This document shows, in pieces, positions 26,184 to 35,432 of a stretch of DNA of 64,000 nucleotides. The notes below the pieces were generated by a model. The model had not been told where the DNA came from. It was given only the letters and a program-made list of their open reading frames with translations, and did no database searches. The DNA is from Clostridium sp. (lineage in GTDB: Bacteria > Bacillota > Clostridia > Clostridiales > Clostridiaceae), in the NCBI RefSeq assembly GCF_030532265.1, contig NZ_JAUNLM010000001.1:1-64000 (forward strand), in the 5' to 3' direction. Position numbers and translations under genes: made by a program. The first letter of the stretch is position 1; every line of letters begins with the position of its first letter.

Positions 26184-26991
26184 AAGAATGGCAAAAAATA
26201 TGAAAGCATGGAGCAAGGTTTCTATTGCAAGACATAAAGATAGACCTACAGGTAAGTTTTATATAGATAACATATTTAATGATTTTATAGAGTTTCATGG
26301 AGATAGAAATTTTGGTGATGATAAAGCTATAATAGGAGGAATTGCAGAAATTGAAGGAATTCCAATTACTGTTATAGCTATAACTAAAGGTGAAAATACA
26401 AAAGAGAATATAGAAAGAAATTTTGGAATGCCAAAACCTGAAGGTTATAGAAAAGCACTTAGACTTATGAAACAAGCAGAAAAATTTAACAGACCTATAA
26501 TATGTTTTATTGATACCCCAGGAGCATTTTGTGGAGTTGATGCTGAGGAGAGAGGTCAAGGTTCTGCTATTGCTATAAATCTTTTTGAAATGAGTAAGCT
26601 AAAAACTCCTATAATTTCTATAATTACAGGAGAAGGTGGAAGTGGAGGTGCTATAGCACTTGCAGTTTCAGATTCAGTTGGAATGCTTGAACATTCAATT
26701 TATTCTATTTTATCACCAGAAGGATTTGCATCAATATTATGGAAAGATTCAAATAGAGCAGAAGAAGCTGCAGAAGTTATGAAAATAACTGCTCAAGATT
26801 TAAAAGATTTTAAAATTATAGATTTTATAATAAAAGAACCAAATGGGGGAGCTCATAAAAACCCACAAAGAATTTTAAAAAGTTTTAAAAAAGCTATAAT
26901 TTTAGAACTTGAAAAATTCAAAGATTTTGATAAGGAAGAACTTATAAAAAAAAGATATTCTAAATTTAGATCGTATGGTGCTAATTTATAA
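26176..26991 (+). CDS. accA: Acetyl-CoA carboxylase carboxyltransferase alpha subunit
   Basis: 271 aa, shorter at the N terminus than E. coli AccA, as in many Firmicutes. Signatures: [54 protein letters not shown] and [13 protein letters not shown]. An ATG at 26161 is in frame, but GGGGTGG is placed for the ATG at 26176. Last gene of the operon; a strong terminator follows. Confidence 0.96.
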   Translation: MNRRMAKNMKAWSKVSIARHKDRPTGKFYIDNIFNDFIEFHGDRNFGDDKAIIGGIAEIEGIPITVIAITKGENTKENIERNFGMPKPEGYRKALRLMKQAEKFNRPIICFIDTPGAFCGVDAEERGQGSAIAINLFEMSKLKTPIISIITGEGGSGGAIALAVSDSVGMLEHSIYSILSPEGFASILWKDSNRAEEAAEVMKITAQDLKDFKIIDFIIKEPNGGAHKNPQRILKSFKKAIILELEKFKDFDKEELIKKRYSKFRSYGANL

Positions 26992-27000
26992 AAATAATAA

Positions 27001-27037
27001 AAAGAATTAGAATAAGCATTTTATTCTAATTCTTTTT
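27001..27037 (+). terminator. Terminator of the fab-acc operon
   Basis: Perfect 15-bp arms AAAGAATTAGAATAA and TTATTCTAATTCTTT with a 5-nt loop and T tail. Confidence 0.92.
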
Positions 27038-27054
27038 AAATTTTAATCATATTA

Positions 27055-27084
27055 TTGACATTGAGATTATATTAGAAATAATAT
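27055..27084 (+). promoter_or_regulatory. Promoter of the DUF4003-like gene
   Basis: TTGACA (27055-27060), 18 bp, TAATAT (27079-27084), right after the accA terminator. Confidence 0.5.
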
Positions 27085-27118
27085 ATAATTATATAAATAA
27101 TTTTATGAGGATGATGAA

Positions 27119-28078
27119 ATGGATATTGAGCTGAAAGAGAAAGTAAGAATTTTTATTGACCTTACTAATGAATTAAAGAAAAATTTTAAGTGGGATAAGA
27201 AAGAAATAAATTTCTTAGGAGCTTTGATAGGAAATGAAGCAGGTTTCGAACTAAATGAACAAAATATTAGAACTATAAGAAAACATATCAGGAAAAATAC
27301 TAAGTTTAATTCTAAATTCAGAGGTGAGTTTAAGAATGTTTTCTCTATTCTTATGAGCAATAGAAAAGACTATGACAAAGTTTTTAAAAATGTAAAATAT
27401 ATAAATGAGTTATTAGTAGACAGAGGATTTTTAGATAATAAAAATACTTTATATACATCTCTTTTATTAGCAAAGAAATTTGATGAAGAAGAACTTGAAG
27501 AAGTCTTAAATAAATTGCTTACAGTAAAAGAAAGATTAAGTGAGACAAATTATAAATTTTTTGAAAAAGATAATTATTTGTCCTATGCTTATTTAAGTAT
27601 TGAATATGATAATTTTGATAAATTAATAAAAGGAATTGAATATATAGATTCAAAGCTAAAAAATATAACTTTAAAAGAAGTTAAAAGTTTAAATTTATTT
27701 TATTTAGCATTGCTTGCAACAAATACAGAACTTGAAAACAAAATAGAAAAAGCTTTGAAAATAAGATGTAATTTAATAGATAATTACAATTGTGTAGATG
27801 ATAACATATACCCGTTTTTAGGACTAGCATCAAGTTTTGTAAAAAATGATGATGTGTTTTCACAAGGTGTATGTGATATATATAATATGTTGCTTGAAGA
27901 AGAAAATTTTAAAAGTACTGGATTATCTGATAATACTATCTTAACAATTTCATTAAGCATTACACTTATGAGATACTTAGAATACATTAAAGGTGATATA
28001 ATAGATGTAGATACTATGGAAGAAGATGATCTTATATATTTAATTGAAGAATATATAGTTTTTTCTATAATTTTATAG
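27119..28078 (+). CDS. DUF4003-like protein, 319 aa
   Basis: Helical soluble protein without signal or membrane segment. The N-terminal part (IDLTNELKKNFKWDKKEINFLGALI) and the repeated pattern of helix pairs resemble the DUF4003 family of Firmicutes; I call this from memory, not from a search. Function unknown. RBS ATGAGGATGATG region is weak (GAGGATG, 8 bases). It has its own promoter and is followed after 28 bases by the hutP-like gene, so the two may be co-transcribed. Confidence 0.6.
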   Translation: MDIELKEKVRIFIDLTNELKKNFKWDKKEINFLGALIGNEAGFELNEQNIRTIRKHIRKNTKFNSKFRGEFKNVFSILMSNRKDYDKVFKNVKYINELLVDRGFLDNKNTLYTSLLLAKKFDEEELEEVLNKLLTVKERLSETNYKFFEKDNYLSYAYLSIEYDNFDKLIKGIEYIDSKLKNITLKEVKSLNLFYLALLATNTELENKIEKALKIRCNLIDNYNCVDDNIYPFLGLASSFVKNDDVFSQGVCDIYNMLLEEENFKSTGLSDNTILTISLSITLMRYLEYIKGDIIDVDTMEEDDLIYLIEEYIVFSIIL

Positions 28079-28106
28079 ATTAATTCCTTTAGAGGACGGA
28101 GATGAG

Positions 28107-28529
28107 ATGGTAATTATGAAAAATACTAGTACTGATGTTGCTAGAATTGCTACTAGAATGGCAATTTCAAGTAGAGAAGAAGAGGACGAATTAAAATTAA
28201 AATATCAAGATGATGGATTCTTGGTTACTGCTGTAAATGTTGGTGGAAATATAAATGATTCTATTCATAAAATATTAGAAAGGGCTCTTGTAGCATCTAA
28301 AAGAAATGGACTTATAAGAGATGAGCATCTTCATGAAGGTGCAATAATTGGAGCTGCTAGAGATGCTTTGATGCAAGTTCAAATGAGAGCAAGTGGTCAA
28401 AATGTTGGAGGTAAAATCGGTATAGCAAGAAAAGGAGAGCATATATCAATTTGTATATTTTTAAGCATTGGACTATTGCATTTAGATGAAGTTGTAATTG
28501 GTATTGGTCATAGAGCTATCTCAAAATAG
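28107..28529 (+). CDS. HutP family RNA-binding antiterminator homologue
   Basis: 140 aa. The order IARIATRMAISSREEE...GFLVTAVNVGGNINDSIHKILERALVASKRNGLI...HEGAIIGAARDAL... and C-terminal GIGHRAISK correspond to B. subtilis HutP, a hexameric Mg/L-histidine-dependent RNA-binding antiterminator of the histidine-utilisation operon. No hut gene is visible within 28 kb on the left or 35 kb on the right, so its RNA target here is unknown. GGAG at 28097-28100 fits the ATG at 28107; an ATG three codons later is possible. Confidence 0.8.
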   Translation: MVIMKNTSTDVARIATRMAISSREEEDELKLKYQDDGFLVTAVNVGGNINDSIHKILERALVASKRNGLIRDEHLHEGAIIGAARDALMQVQMRASGQNVGGKIGIARKGEHISICIFLSIGLLHLDEVVIGIGHRAISK

Positions 28530-28562
28530 TTTATATATAACTACAAGAAAAGAGGAAAATTT

Positions 28563-28976
28563 ATGTATATTGTTTTTGGAACTAAAATATTAGACACTAA
28601 AGATATAGCTAAAAATATAGAAGATAATACGGAATTTAAAGTTCTTAAGGATATGAGCAAAGGAACAAAAAGAGAAGATGTTGCTGCTTATAATTTAAGT
28701 ATCCCTGTGGAAGTATTAAATGAAGAAATAGAAAATGATTATAACATAGAAGAACTTGATGAAGATACTCTTTTTGAAGAGTATGTTGCAATAGCAGAAG
28801 AAATTGCCATGGAAGTTGAAGAATATCTTCCAGATGAAAGTCAAGTTAGATTTGTTACTTATAAATGGGATTTATCAGACAATGACATTAGAGGAATATT
28901 AGTTGTTGGAAATGATGAAATAAAAGAAAATAAATTATTTGATGTATTAAAAAGATTATTAACACAAGTAGAATAG
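28563..28976 (+). CDS. Hypothetical acidic protein, 137 aa
   Basis: Strongly acidic, Glu/Asp-rich soluble protein, about a fifth of residues acidic, with likely alternating strand/helix (MYIVFGTKILDTKDIAKNI at the start, IRGILVVGNDEI near the end). Not recognised. 33 bases after the hutP-like gene, with RBS AGAGGA; terminator follows, so it is the last gene of this small unit. Confidence 0.65.
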   Translation: MYIVFGTKILDTKDIAKNIEDNTEFKVLKDMSKGTKREDVAAYNLSIPVEVLNEEIENDYNIEELDEDTLFEEYVAIAEEIAMEVEEYLPDESQVRFVTYKWDLSDNDIRGILVVGNDEIKENKLFDVLKRLLTQVE

Positions 28977-28982
28977 TTTAAT

Positions 28983-29013
28983 AAAAAATCGGGGTAAAAG
29001 CCTCGATTTTTTT
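28983..29013 (+). terminator. Terminator between the acidic protein gene and the thioredoxin-like gene
   Basis: AAAAATCGGGG and CCTCGATTTTT with one G-T pair, 6-nt loop and T run. A-rich on the left, so it may also stop the convergent minus-strand gene. Confidence 0.88.
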
Positions 29014-29026
29014 GTTTTTAATTATA

Positions 29027-29353
29027 TTATTGTGAAGAAAGAGTATAGTATCTATCTATATCTTTTAATAATTTTTCAACACTAAAATATTTAGCTTCTC
29101 TTATATACTCTTTTCCATCTATATATAAAAGAACAGCTGGAAATGTAAAAATACTAAAGTTTGCTAATATTTCTTCTGTATTAAATGGTGGGATTTCATA
29201 AACTTTTAAATTAGGAAACTTTTTAAGGGCGATTTCTAATTTTGATTTTATTGCAGTACAAGCACTACAAGTATTTGATGAGAAATATAAAAGAGTCATA
29301 CCCTTTTCTTTTAAAATACTTTCTATTTGTAATTTATTATTTAATATAACCAT
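29027..29353 (-). CDS. Thioredoxin-like protein, CSAC active site
   Basis: 108 aa thioredoxin fold. The redox motif is CSAC in YFSSNTCSACTAIKSKLE (residues about 31-35) and the cis-Pro is in IFTFPAVLLYIDG. Unlike a standard thioredoxin there is no WCGPC, so it may be a specialised thiol reductase or thiol peroxidase partner. RBS AAGGAGAT on the minus strand. Monocistronic. Confidence 0.8.
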   Translation of the reverse strand: MVILNNKLQIESILKEKGMTLLYFSSNTCSACTAIKSKLEIALKKFPNLKVYEIPPFNTEEILANFSIFTFPAVLLYIDGKEYIREAKYFSVEKLLKDIDRYYTLSSQ

Positions 29354-29497
29354 AAGACCATCTCCTTTAATTTAATTTTAGCATTATTGTCAAATATATT
29401 TCCTGGAAAATAATTGAATAAAATAGGTTGATTATATAAATATATTTCAATAAAAAGAATATAAATTAAAAGAGTAGTAATGTTTTGGATAAAATAA

Positions 29498-29764
29498 ATG
29501 ATAATAAAAGCTATAACAGTACCAACACCTAGAAGAATAAAAAATAAATTAAAAAGATATTGTACAAAAGAAAGGATAGCTATATATTCATTAATTAGTG
29601 GTGGAATAGTTATTGTTTCTCTTACTGACACAAATTTTAAATATATTCCAACAGCAGGACTTTTATACTGTGGATTTGTATATGAAATTATAGAAAGAAC
29701 AGATAAAGAAATATTAAATCTTATATGCAAAAATGAAACATTTCTTAGAGATATACATTTTTAA
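29498..29764 (+). CDS. Hypothetical small basic membrane protein, 88 aa
   Basis: N terminus is Lys/Arg-rich (about residues 11-26), followed by a hydrophobic stretch IAIYSLISGGIVIVSL and a weaker second one. A minus-strand ORF covers the same bases, but that one lacks a good ribosome binding site and looks like a shadow. Support for this strand is modest: a weak RBS (GGAT) and a terminator 17 bases after the stop. Not recognised. Confidence 0.45.
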   Translation: MIIKAITVPTPRRIKNKLKRYCTKERIAIYSLISGGIVIVSLTDTNFKYIPTAGLLYCGFVYEIIERTDKEILNLICKNETFLRDIHF

Positions 29765-29780
29765 ATAATAAATTTATTTT

Positions 29781-29819
29781 AAAGTTCTAAATAAAAGACT
29801 TATTTAGGGCTTTATTTTT
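29781..29819 (+). terminator. Terminator before rarA
   Basis: 14-bp stem AAAGTTCTAAATAA / TTATTTAGGGCTTT with two wobbles, 5-nt loop, T-rich tail. Confidence 0.8.
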
Positions 29820-29864
29820 ATATGATATAATCTATATATTAAAATATGAAAGAGTGGTGGAAGT

Positions 29865-31112
29865 ATGAAACCATTAGCTGAGGTTATGAGACCAAGCACT
29901 TTAGAAGACTTTGTTGGGCAAAAGCAAATACTAGGAAAGGGAAAGCCTTTATATAATTTAATAAACAAAAAGGTTATTCCAAATTGCATATTGTATGGTC
30001 CACCAGGAACTGGGAAAACTACATTGGCTAACATAATGGCAAACTATGTAGATAAAAAGTTTTATAAATTAAATGCTACAACAGCATCAGTTAAAGATAT
30101 ACAAGAAATAACTTCTAATTTAGATAATCTTCTTAATTATAATGGAATTGTTCTTTATATAGATGAGCTTCAACATTTTAGTAAGAAGCAACAACAAGCA
30201 TTACTTGAATTTATTGAAAATGGAAAGGTAACATTAATAGCTAGCACTACTGAAAATCCATATTTTGCAATACATAAGGCTATTATAAGTAGATGTAACA
30301 TATTTAAATTTGAACCTTTAAATTCTGAAGATATAGTTATAGGACTTGAAAAGGCTTTAAATAAATTAGTAAAAGAAGGAGTAGAAATAGAATATTCAGT
30401 AGATGCATTAAATTATATATCAGAAATTTCTCAAGGTGATTATAGAAAGGCATATAATATATTAGAACTTGCTATTAATTCTCAACTAAAAATAAAAAAA
30501 GATATTTCAATAGAATATATAGAAAATTTAGGTCAATCACATATGAGAGCTGACTCAAGTGGAGATGAATTTTATAATCTTTTAAGTGCTTTACAAAAGA
30601 GCATAAGAGGAAGTGATGCAGATGCAGCTGTTCATTATTTAGCTAGACTTATAGAAAGTGGTAATATTATAGCTATAACTAGAAGAATTTCTGTAATAGT
30701 AGCAGAAGATATAGGCCTTGCACACCCAAATGCTCTTACTGTAGTTAATTCAGGTCTTGAATTAGCACTTAAAGTAGGTTTTCCTGAAGCAAGAATAATT
30801 TTATCAGAGCTTGTAATATATTTAGCTACTCTTCCAAAATCTAATAGCGCATATTTAGCTATAAATAAAGCTATGGAAGATTTAAAGAAAAATAATATTG
30901 GAGATATACCAAACCATTTAAAAGATTCTCATTATAGTGGTTCTTGTAAATTAGGGGTTAATGGATATAAATACCCTCATGATTATGATAATAATTATGT
31001 TAATCAAGAATATTTACCTAGTGAATTAAAAGATAGGGAGTATTATTTGCCAAAAAAAAATAAGTATGAGGAAAATATAAAAAAATATTGGAGTTTAATA
31101 AAAAAGAAATAA
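29865..31112 (+). CDS. rarA: Replication-associated recombination protein A (RarA/MgsA AAA+ ATPase)
   Basis: 415 aa. Clamp-loader-like AAA+ ATPase acting at stalled forks. N terminus PLAEVMRPSTLEDFVGQKQIL, Walker A GPPGTGKTT, Walker B LYIDELQHF, sensor 1 ASTTENP, and the C-terminal tetramer domain with NSAYLAINKAMEDL and YPHDYDNNYVNQEYLP. An extended -10 (TGATATAAT) lies about 35 bases upstream. Classic neighbour of iscR in clostridia. Confidence 0.93.
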   Translation: MKPLAEVMRPSTLEDFVGQKQILGKGKPLYNLINKKVIPNCILYGPPGTGKTTLANIMANYVDKKFYKLNATTASVKDIQEITSNLDNLLNYNGIVLYIDELQHFSKKQQQALLEFIENGKVTLIASTTENPYFAIHKAIISRCNIFKFEPLNSEDIVIGLEKALNKLVKEGVEIEYSVDALNYISEISQGDYRKAYNILELAINSQLKIKKDISIEYIENLGQSHMRADSSGDEFYNLLSALQKSIRGSDADAAVHYLARLIESGNIIAITRRISVIVAEDIGLAHPNALTVVNSGLELALKVGFPEARIILSELVIYLATLPKSNSAYLAINKAMEDLKKNNIGDIPNHLKDSHYSGSCKLGVNGYKYPHDYDNNYVNQEYLPSELKDREYYLPKKNKYEENIKKYWSLIKKK

Positions 31113-31116
31113 CAAA

Positions 31117-31147
31117 GAGTTAGTACTTAATACTAGCTCATTTTTTT
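31117..31147 (+). terminator. Terminator after rarA
   Basis: GAGTTAGTA and TACTAGCTC with one wobble, 5-nt loop, seven T residues. The rest of the 317-base gap to iscR is AT-rich, with no ORF, and holds only the iscR promoter at its right end. Confidence 0.88.
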
Positions 31148-31354
31148 ATAAGTAGTTTTTAGTTAAAATTAATTTATATATAAAGGTATAATTATTTATG
31201 TAATTAGTTTAAATAAAATAAATTTAAATAGTAAAATATAAACATAGAATTTACATTTAATGAAGCTAAAATTTAATATTAAATTTTATTATTTTTAAAA
31301 TAAGCATTTTTAAAGTTATAATTATAATCTTCATAATTAATTTACATAAGATTA

Positions 31355-31383
31355 TTGACAATAGCCGAGTAGTTTGGTATGAT
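31355..31383 (+). promoter_or_regulatory. Promoter of the isc operon
   Basis: TTGACA (31355-31360), exactly 17 bp, TATGAT (31378-31383). The spacer and downstream region (CCGAGTAGTTTGGTATGATA) are the expected place for an IscR/Rrf2 operator; I cannot match it confidently to a published motif. Confidence 0.8.
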
Positions 31384-31429
31384 ATATTCATAAATCGTAG
31401 TAAGTTACTCTACTTTAAGGGGGGAGAAA

Positions 31430-31882
31430 ATGAAACTTTCAACAAAAGGAAGATATGGTGTTAAAGCTATGGTTGATTTAGCTGTCAATTATGGAGGTTC
31501 ACCTGTGTCCATTAAAACAATATCAAAGAGACAAAATATATCAGAATATTACTTAGAGCAATTATTTAGTCCCCTTAGAAAGGCAAAGCTTATTAAAAGT
31601 ATAAGAGGAGCCCAAGGTGGATACATACTTAATAAAGAACCTAAAGATATTAAAGTTTCAGATATTATGTATGTATTAGAAGGACCTATAGAGATAGCTG
31701 ATTGTATAGAAGGCGCTGTATGTAACAATATAGATTGCTGTGCAACTAGAATTCTTTGGAAAAAAATAAAAGATAGTATAGATAGTGTTATGGAATCTAT
31801 AACACTTCAAGATATAGTTAATGATTATGAAGAAATAAAACAAAACAACGAAAAGTTAAATCTTTTAGATAGAGGTGAATAG
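31430..31882 (+). CDS. iscR: Rrf2 family iron-sulfur regulator IscR
   Basis: 150 aa winged-helix regulator. N terminus [18 protein letters not shown] is the Rrf2 signature; the Fe-S ligand cysteines are in [22 protein letters not shown]. Sits two bases before iscS, so cluster-state control of the isc operon including itself is expected. RBS AAGGGGGGAG. Confidence 0.93.
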   Translation: MKLSTKGRYGVKAMVDLAVNYGGSPVSIKTISKRQNISEYYLEQLFSPLRKAKLIKSIRGAQGGYILNKEPKDIKVSDIMYVLEGPIEIADCIEGAVCNNIDCCATRILWKKIKDSIDSVMESITLQDIVNDYEEIKQNNEKLNLLDRGE

Positions 31883-31884
31883 AA

Positions 31885-33066
31885 ATGAAACCAGTATATA
31901 TGGATTATGCTGCAACAACATATGTTAAACCAGAAGTATTAGAAGAAATGCTTCCTTACTTTACTAATAAATTCGGAAACCCATCATCATTTTATGCAAT
32001 ATCAAGAGAAACTAAAATGGCTGTAGATAAGGCAAGAGGTCAAGTGGCTGATGCTTTAAATGCAGATCTTAATGAGATATATTTTACAGGTGGTGGATCA
32101 GAAGCTGATAACTGGGCAATTAAAGGTATTGCATCAGCTTACAAGAATAAAGGAAATCATATAATTACAACAAAAATAGAACACCATGCGGTATTACATA
32201 CATGCGAATATTTAGAAAAACAAGGATTTGAAGTTACTTATCTAGATGTTGACGAAGAAGGATTCATTGATTTAGAAGAACTTAAAAATGCAATTACTGA
32301 TAAAACTATATTAGTTTCAATAATGTTCGCAAATAATGAAATTGGAACAATAGAACCAATAAAAGAAATAGGTAAAATATGTAGAGAAAGAAAAGTTTTA
32401 TTCCATACAGATGCTGTTCAAGCTATTGGTAATGTTGCAATTGATGTAAAAGATATGAATATTGATTTATTATCTATTGCTGGACATAAAATTTATGGAC
32501 CAAAAGGAATTGGAGTTCTTTATATAAGAAAAGGTGTTAGAATACACAACCTAATTCATGGTGGTGGTCAAGAAAGAAACAGAAGAGCAGGAACAGAAAA
32601 TATTGCTGCAATAGTTGGTCTTGGAAAAGCTATTGAAATGGCTACTCAAAATTTAGAAGAACATTCTAAAAATTTAACTGTATTAAGAGATAAATTAATA
32701 GATGGATTATTAAAAATTCCTTATACTAGATTAAATGGACCAAGAGGTGATAAGAGATTACCAGGAAATGTTAATGTATCATTTGAATTTATAGAAGGAG
32801 AATCAATACTTCTTTCATTAGATTTTGAAGGTGTATGTGCATCAAGTGGTAGTGCTTGTACATCAGGATCATTAGATCCATCACATGTTTTACTTGCAAT
32901 TGGTTTACCACATGAAAAAGCACATGGATCATTAAGATTAACTTTAGGAGATGGTTCAACAGAAGAAGATGTTGATTATGTTTTAGAAGTTGTACCACCA
33001 ATAATTGAAAGATTAAGAAAAATGTCACCATTATGGACTGACTTTATTAAGAGAGGAGAAAGATAG
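31885..33066 (+). CDS. iscS: Cysteine desulfurase (IscS/NifS)
   Basis: 393 aa PLP-dependent enzyme delivering sulfane sulfur. PLP-lysine in [14 protein letters not shown], catalytic Cys in [22 protein letters not shown] terminus [19 protein letters not shown]. Supplies sulfur both to IscU and to MnmA encoded next, consistent with one sulfur relay. RBS GAGGTG; two-base gap from iscR. Confidence 0.95.
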   Translation: MKPVYMDYAATTYVKPEVLEEMLPYFTNKFGNPSSFYAISRETKMAVDKARGQVADALNADLNEIYFTGGGSEADNWAIKGIASAYKNKGNHIITTKIEHHAVLHTCEYLEKQGFEVTYLDVDEEGFIDLEELKNAITDKTILVSIMFANNEIGTIEPIKEIGKICRERKVLFHTDAVQAIGNVAIDVKDMNIDLLSIAGHKIYGPKGIGVLYIRKGVRIHNLIHGGGQERNRRAGTENIAAIVGLGKAIEMATQNLEEHSKNLTVLRDKLIDGLLKIPYTRLNGPRGDKRLPGNVNVSFEFIEGESILLSLDFEGVCASSGSACTSGSLDPSHVLLAIGLPHEKAHGSLRLTLGDGSTEEDVDYVLEVVPPIIERLRKMSPLWTDFIKRGER

Positions 33067-33068
33067 TT

Positions 33069-33503
33069 ATGATATATAGTGAAAAAGTTATGGATCATTT
33101 TAGAAATCCAAGAAATGTAGGAGTTATAGAAGATGCAAATGGTATAGGAGAAGTTGGAAACGCTAAATGCGGAGACATCATGAGAGTATACCTAAAAATA
33201 GAAGACAATATAATAAAAGATGCTAAATTTGAAACATTCGGATGTGGATCAGCAATAGCATCATCATCAATGGCAACAGACCTAATAAAAGGAAAAACTG
33301 TTGAAGAAGCTTGGGAACTTACAAATAAAGCTGTTGCAGAAGCTTTAGATGGACTTCCACCAGTTAAAATGCATTGCTCAGTATTAGCAGAAGAAGCAAT
33401 CCACAAAGCTATAAATGATTATAGAAAAAAAGAAGGTTTAGAAGCTTGGGATTTTGAAGAGCATGGAGATGACTTACACGACCACGTTCACGGAGATGAA
33501 TAG
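33069..33503 (+). CDS. iscU: Iron-sulfur cluster scaffold (IscU/NifU-N type)
   Basis: 144 aa. Three conserved scaffold cysteines in [23 protein letters not shown] and [11 protein letters not shown]. The C-terminal His-rich tail [13 protein letters not shown] is unusual and may bind metal. Two bases after iscS. Confidence 0.95.
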   Translation: MIYSEKVMDHFRNPRNVGVIEDANGIGEVGNAKCGDIMRVYLKIEDNIIKDAKFETFGCGSAIASSSMATDLIKGKTVEEAWELTNKAVAEALDGLPPVKMHCSVLAEEAIHKAINDYRKKEGLEAWDFEEHGDDLHDHVHGDE

Positions 33504-33507
33504 TAAT

Positions 33508-34587
33508 ATGGAAAAGAAAAAGGTTGTAGTAGGTATGAGCGGCGGAGTTGATAGCTCCGTCGCTGCTTACCTTTTAAAGAAACAAGGATATGATGTTATA
33601 GGTATAACTATGCAAATTTGGCAAGAAGATAAAGAATATGAAGAAAAAGAAGGTGGATGTTGTTCTTTATCAGCTGTTGATGATGCAAGAAGAGTTTGTG
33701 AAAAATTAGATATACCTTTTTATGTTTTAAACTTTAGAGATTCTTTCAAAGAAAAAGTAATCAAATATTTTGTTCAAGAATATATAGATGGTAAAACTCC
33801 AAATCCATGTATAGCTTGTAATAAACATTTAAAGTTTGATGAACTTTTAAGAAAAGCTAGAGGAATAGGTGCTGATTATGTAGCTACTGGACATTATGCA
33901 AAAATAGAAGAAAGAGATGGAAGATATCTTTTAATAAGATCAGATGATGATAGAAAAGATCAAACATATGCTCTTTATAATTTTACACAAGATCAATTAG
34001 CTCATACATTAATGCCATGTGGAGAATATACTAAAGATAAAATAAGAGAAATAGCAAAGGAAATAGGTCTTGCTGTTCATAATAAAAAAGATAGTGAAGA
34101 AATATGTTTTATACCAGATGATGATCATGGTAGATTTATAAAAGAAGCTCGTCCAGGTGAAGTTAAACCAGGTAATTTTGTAGATGTTAAGGGTAATATA
34201 CTAGGAAGACATAAAGGTATAGTATACTATACTATAGGTCAAAGAAAAGGGCTTGGACTTGCACTTGGAAAACCTGTTTTTGTAATTGATATAAAGCCAG
34301 AAACAAATGAAATTGTTGTAGGTTCAGAAGAAAATATATTTAAAACTGACTTAATTGCAAAAGATGTTAATTTTATTCCTTTTGATGAATTAAAGGGTGA
34401 AATGAAAGTTGAAGCAAAAGTTAGATATGCTGCAAAACCAGCAGAAGCAATAATATCACCTTTATCTGATGGAAGAGTTAAAGTTTCATTTGCTGAAAAG
34501 CAAAGAGCAATAACTAAAGGTCAATCAGTTGTGTTTTATGATGGAGAAATCGTTGTTGGTGGCGGTATAATTGAAGGATTAGTATAA
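33508..34587 (+). CDS. mnmA: tRNA 2-thiouridylase MnmA
   Basis: 359 aa. ATP-pyrophosphatase loop [13 protein letters not shown] at residues 12-24, catalytic cysteines in [12 protein letters not shown] and EICFIPD. Thiolates U34 of tRNA-Glu/Lys/Gln with sulfur from IscS. A longer in-frame extension overlaps iscU, but the ATG at 33508 gives [17 protein letters not shown] and lies just after GGAGATGA. Confidence 0.94.
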   Translation: MEKKKVVVGMSGGVDSSVAAYLLKKQGYDVIGITMQIWQEDKEYEEKEGGCCSLSAVDDARRVCEKLDIPFYVLNFRDSFKEKVIKYFVQEYIDGKTPNPCIACNKHLKFDELLRKARGIGADYVATGHYAKIEERDGRYLLIRSDDDRKDQTYALYNFTQDQLAHTLMPCGEYTKDKIREIAKEIGLAVHNKKDSEEICFIPDDDHGRFIKEARPGEVKPGNFVDVKGNILGRHKGIVYYTIGQRKGLGLALGKPVFVIDIKPETNEIVVGSEENIFKTDLIAKDVNFIPFDELKGEMKVEAKVRYAAKPAEAIISPLSDGRVKVSFAEKQRAITKGQSVVFYDGEIVVGGGIIEGLV

Positions 34588-34591
34588 GATT

Positions 34592-34626
34592 AAAGGCTAC
34601 GGCATTAAATTTGTCGTAGTCTTTTT
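34592..34626 (+). terminator. Terminator of the isc-mnmA operon
   Basis: AAAGGCTACGGCA and TGTCGTAGTCTTT, 13-bp stem with two wobbles and a T tail. Confidence 0.85.
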
Positions 34627-34661
34627 GAATTAATAAAATATTATTTGAGAGGAGACTATAT

Positions 34662-35324
34662 ATGTCAATAATTTCAACTGTATATGTACCAGAGGGTATA
34701 GCTATGGCTGCAGATAGTAGAATGAGTGGAACTACTACATTGAATGATGGAACAAAATATAAACATACTTTAAGTGATAATTCTCAAAAATTATTTTTAA
34801 TTAAAAATAATACTATAGGAATAGCTTGTTGTGGTGATGCAATAATTGGTGGAAAGTTTGTTGGGGACTTTATTAGAGAATTTGAAATAAAAGAAATAAA
34901 AGAAGATAATACTGTAGAGGATATAGCTTATGAATTAAATGAATACACTAAAAAGCTTCATGGTAACGGGGTAATATATCATGTATCTGGATATATTGAT
35001 GATGTTCCTTATGTATATAAAATAGTAAATGGAGAAGTTATTAGAAATAACATTGATGCTAATGGAAATGTAAGGAATGGGTTTACATGGAATGGTGATC
35101 CAGAAGCTCTACGAAAACTTGTTTTAGGAGATCCACCAATGCAATTTAATTTTAATTTTATGCAATTAAAAGATGGAATAGATTTAGCAGAATTTTTAAT
35201 AGATTTAACTATAAAATATCAAAGATTTGATATGAGACTTGCAACATGTGGTGGACCTATTGATATACTTGTAATAACAAAAGATTATGCTAAATTTATA
35301 AAACATAAAATATTAAATCCTTAA
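34662..35324 (+). CDS. Proteasome-like Ntn hydrolase family protein
   Basis: 220 aa. The N terminus MSIISTVYVPEGIAMAADSR lines up with a proteasome beta/HslV subunit (compare the GVVLAADSR strand and the conserved Asp17). In that alignment the nucleophile Thr1 falls on Ser2, which would become N-terminal after Met removal. Later features are SQKLFLIKNNTIGIACCGDAIIGG (like the QKIF...G.aGd stretch) and TFNWNGDPEALRKLVLG-type middle; the C-terminal half has MRLATCGGPIDILVITKD. I could not place the usual Lys33. Annotated family members in clostridia are of unknown function. Cytoplasmic, monocistronic, RBS GAGGAG. Confidence 0.7.
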   Translation: MSIISTVYVPEGIAMAADSRMSGTTTLNDGTKYKHTLSDNSQKLFLIKNNTIGIACCGDAIIGGKFVGDFIREFEIKEIKEDNTVEDIAYELNEYTKKLHGNGVIYHVSGYIDDVPYVYKIVNGEVIRNNIDANGNVRNGFTWNGDPEALRKLVLGDPPMQFNFNFMQLKDGIDLAEFLIDLTIKYQRFDMRLATCGGPIDILVITKDYAKFIKHKILNP

Positions 35325-35348
35325 GGCCTTATTAAAAGGCTTTTTTTT
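35323..35348 (+). terminator. Terminator after the Ntn hydrolase gene
   Basis: Short stem AAGGCCTT / AAGGCTTT with a 5-nt loop followed by eight T residues. Confidence 0.75.
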
Positions 35349-35432
35349 ATCCTATTATTTATCCTTATATTAGTTTAAAAAGCAATTTTTTTGGGAAAGC
35401 TATTTTATAAGTGAGTATATAGGAGGTGCAGC

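Noticed and set aside
26098..26559. 153-aa minus-strand ORF across accD and accA
   Set aside because: Antisense shadow with very high Cys/Ser/Tyr/Phe content; both sense genes are certain.
29341..29730. 129-aa minus-strand ORF overlapping the 88-aa basic protein and the 5' end of the thioredoxin-like gene
   Set aside because: No convincing ribosome binding site, amino-acid content typical of a shadow frame, and the downstream terminator supports the other strand. The choice is not fully secure because the plus-strand ORF is itself weakly supported.
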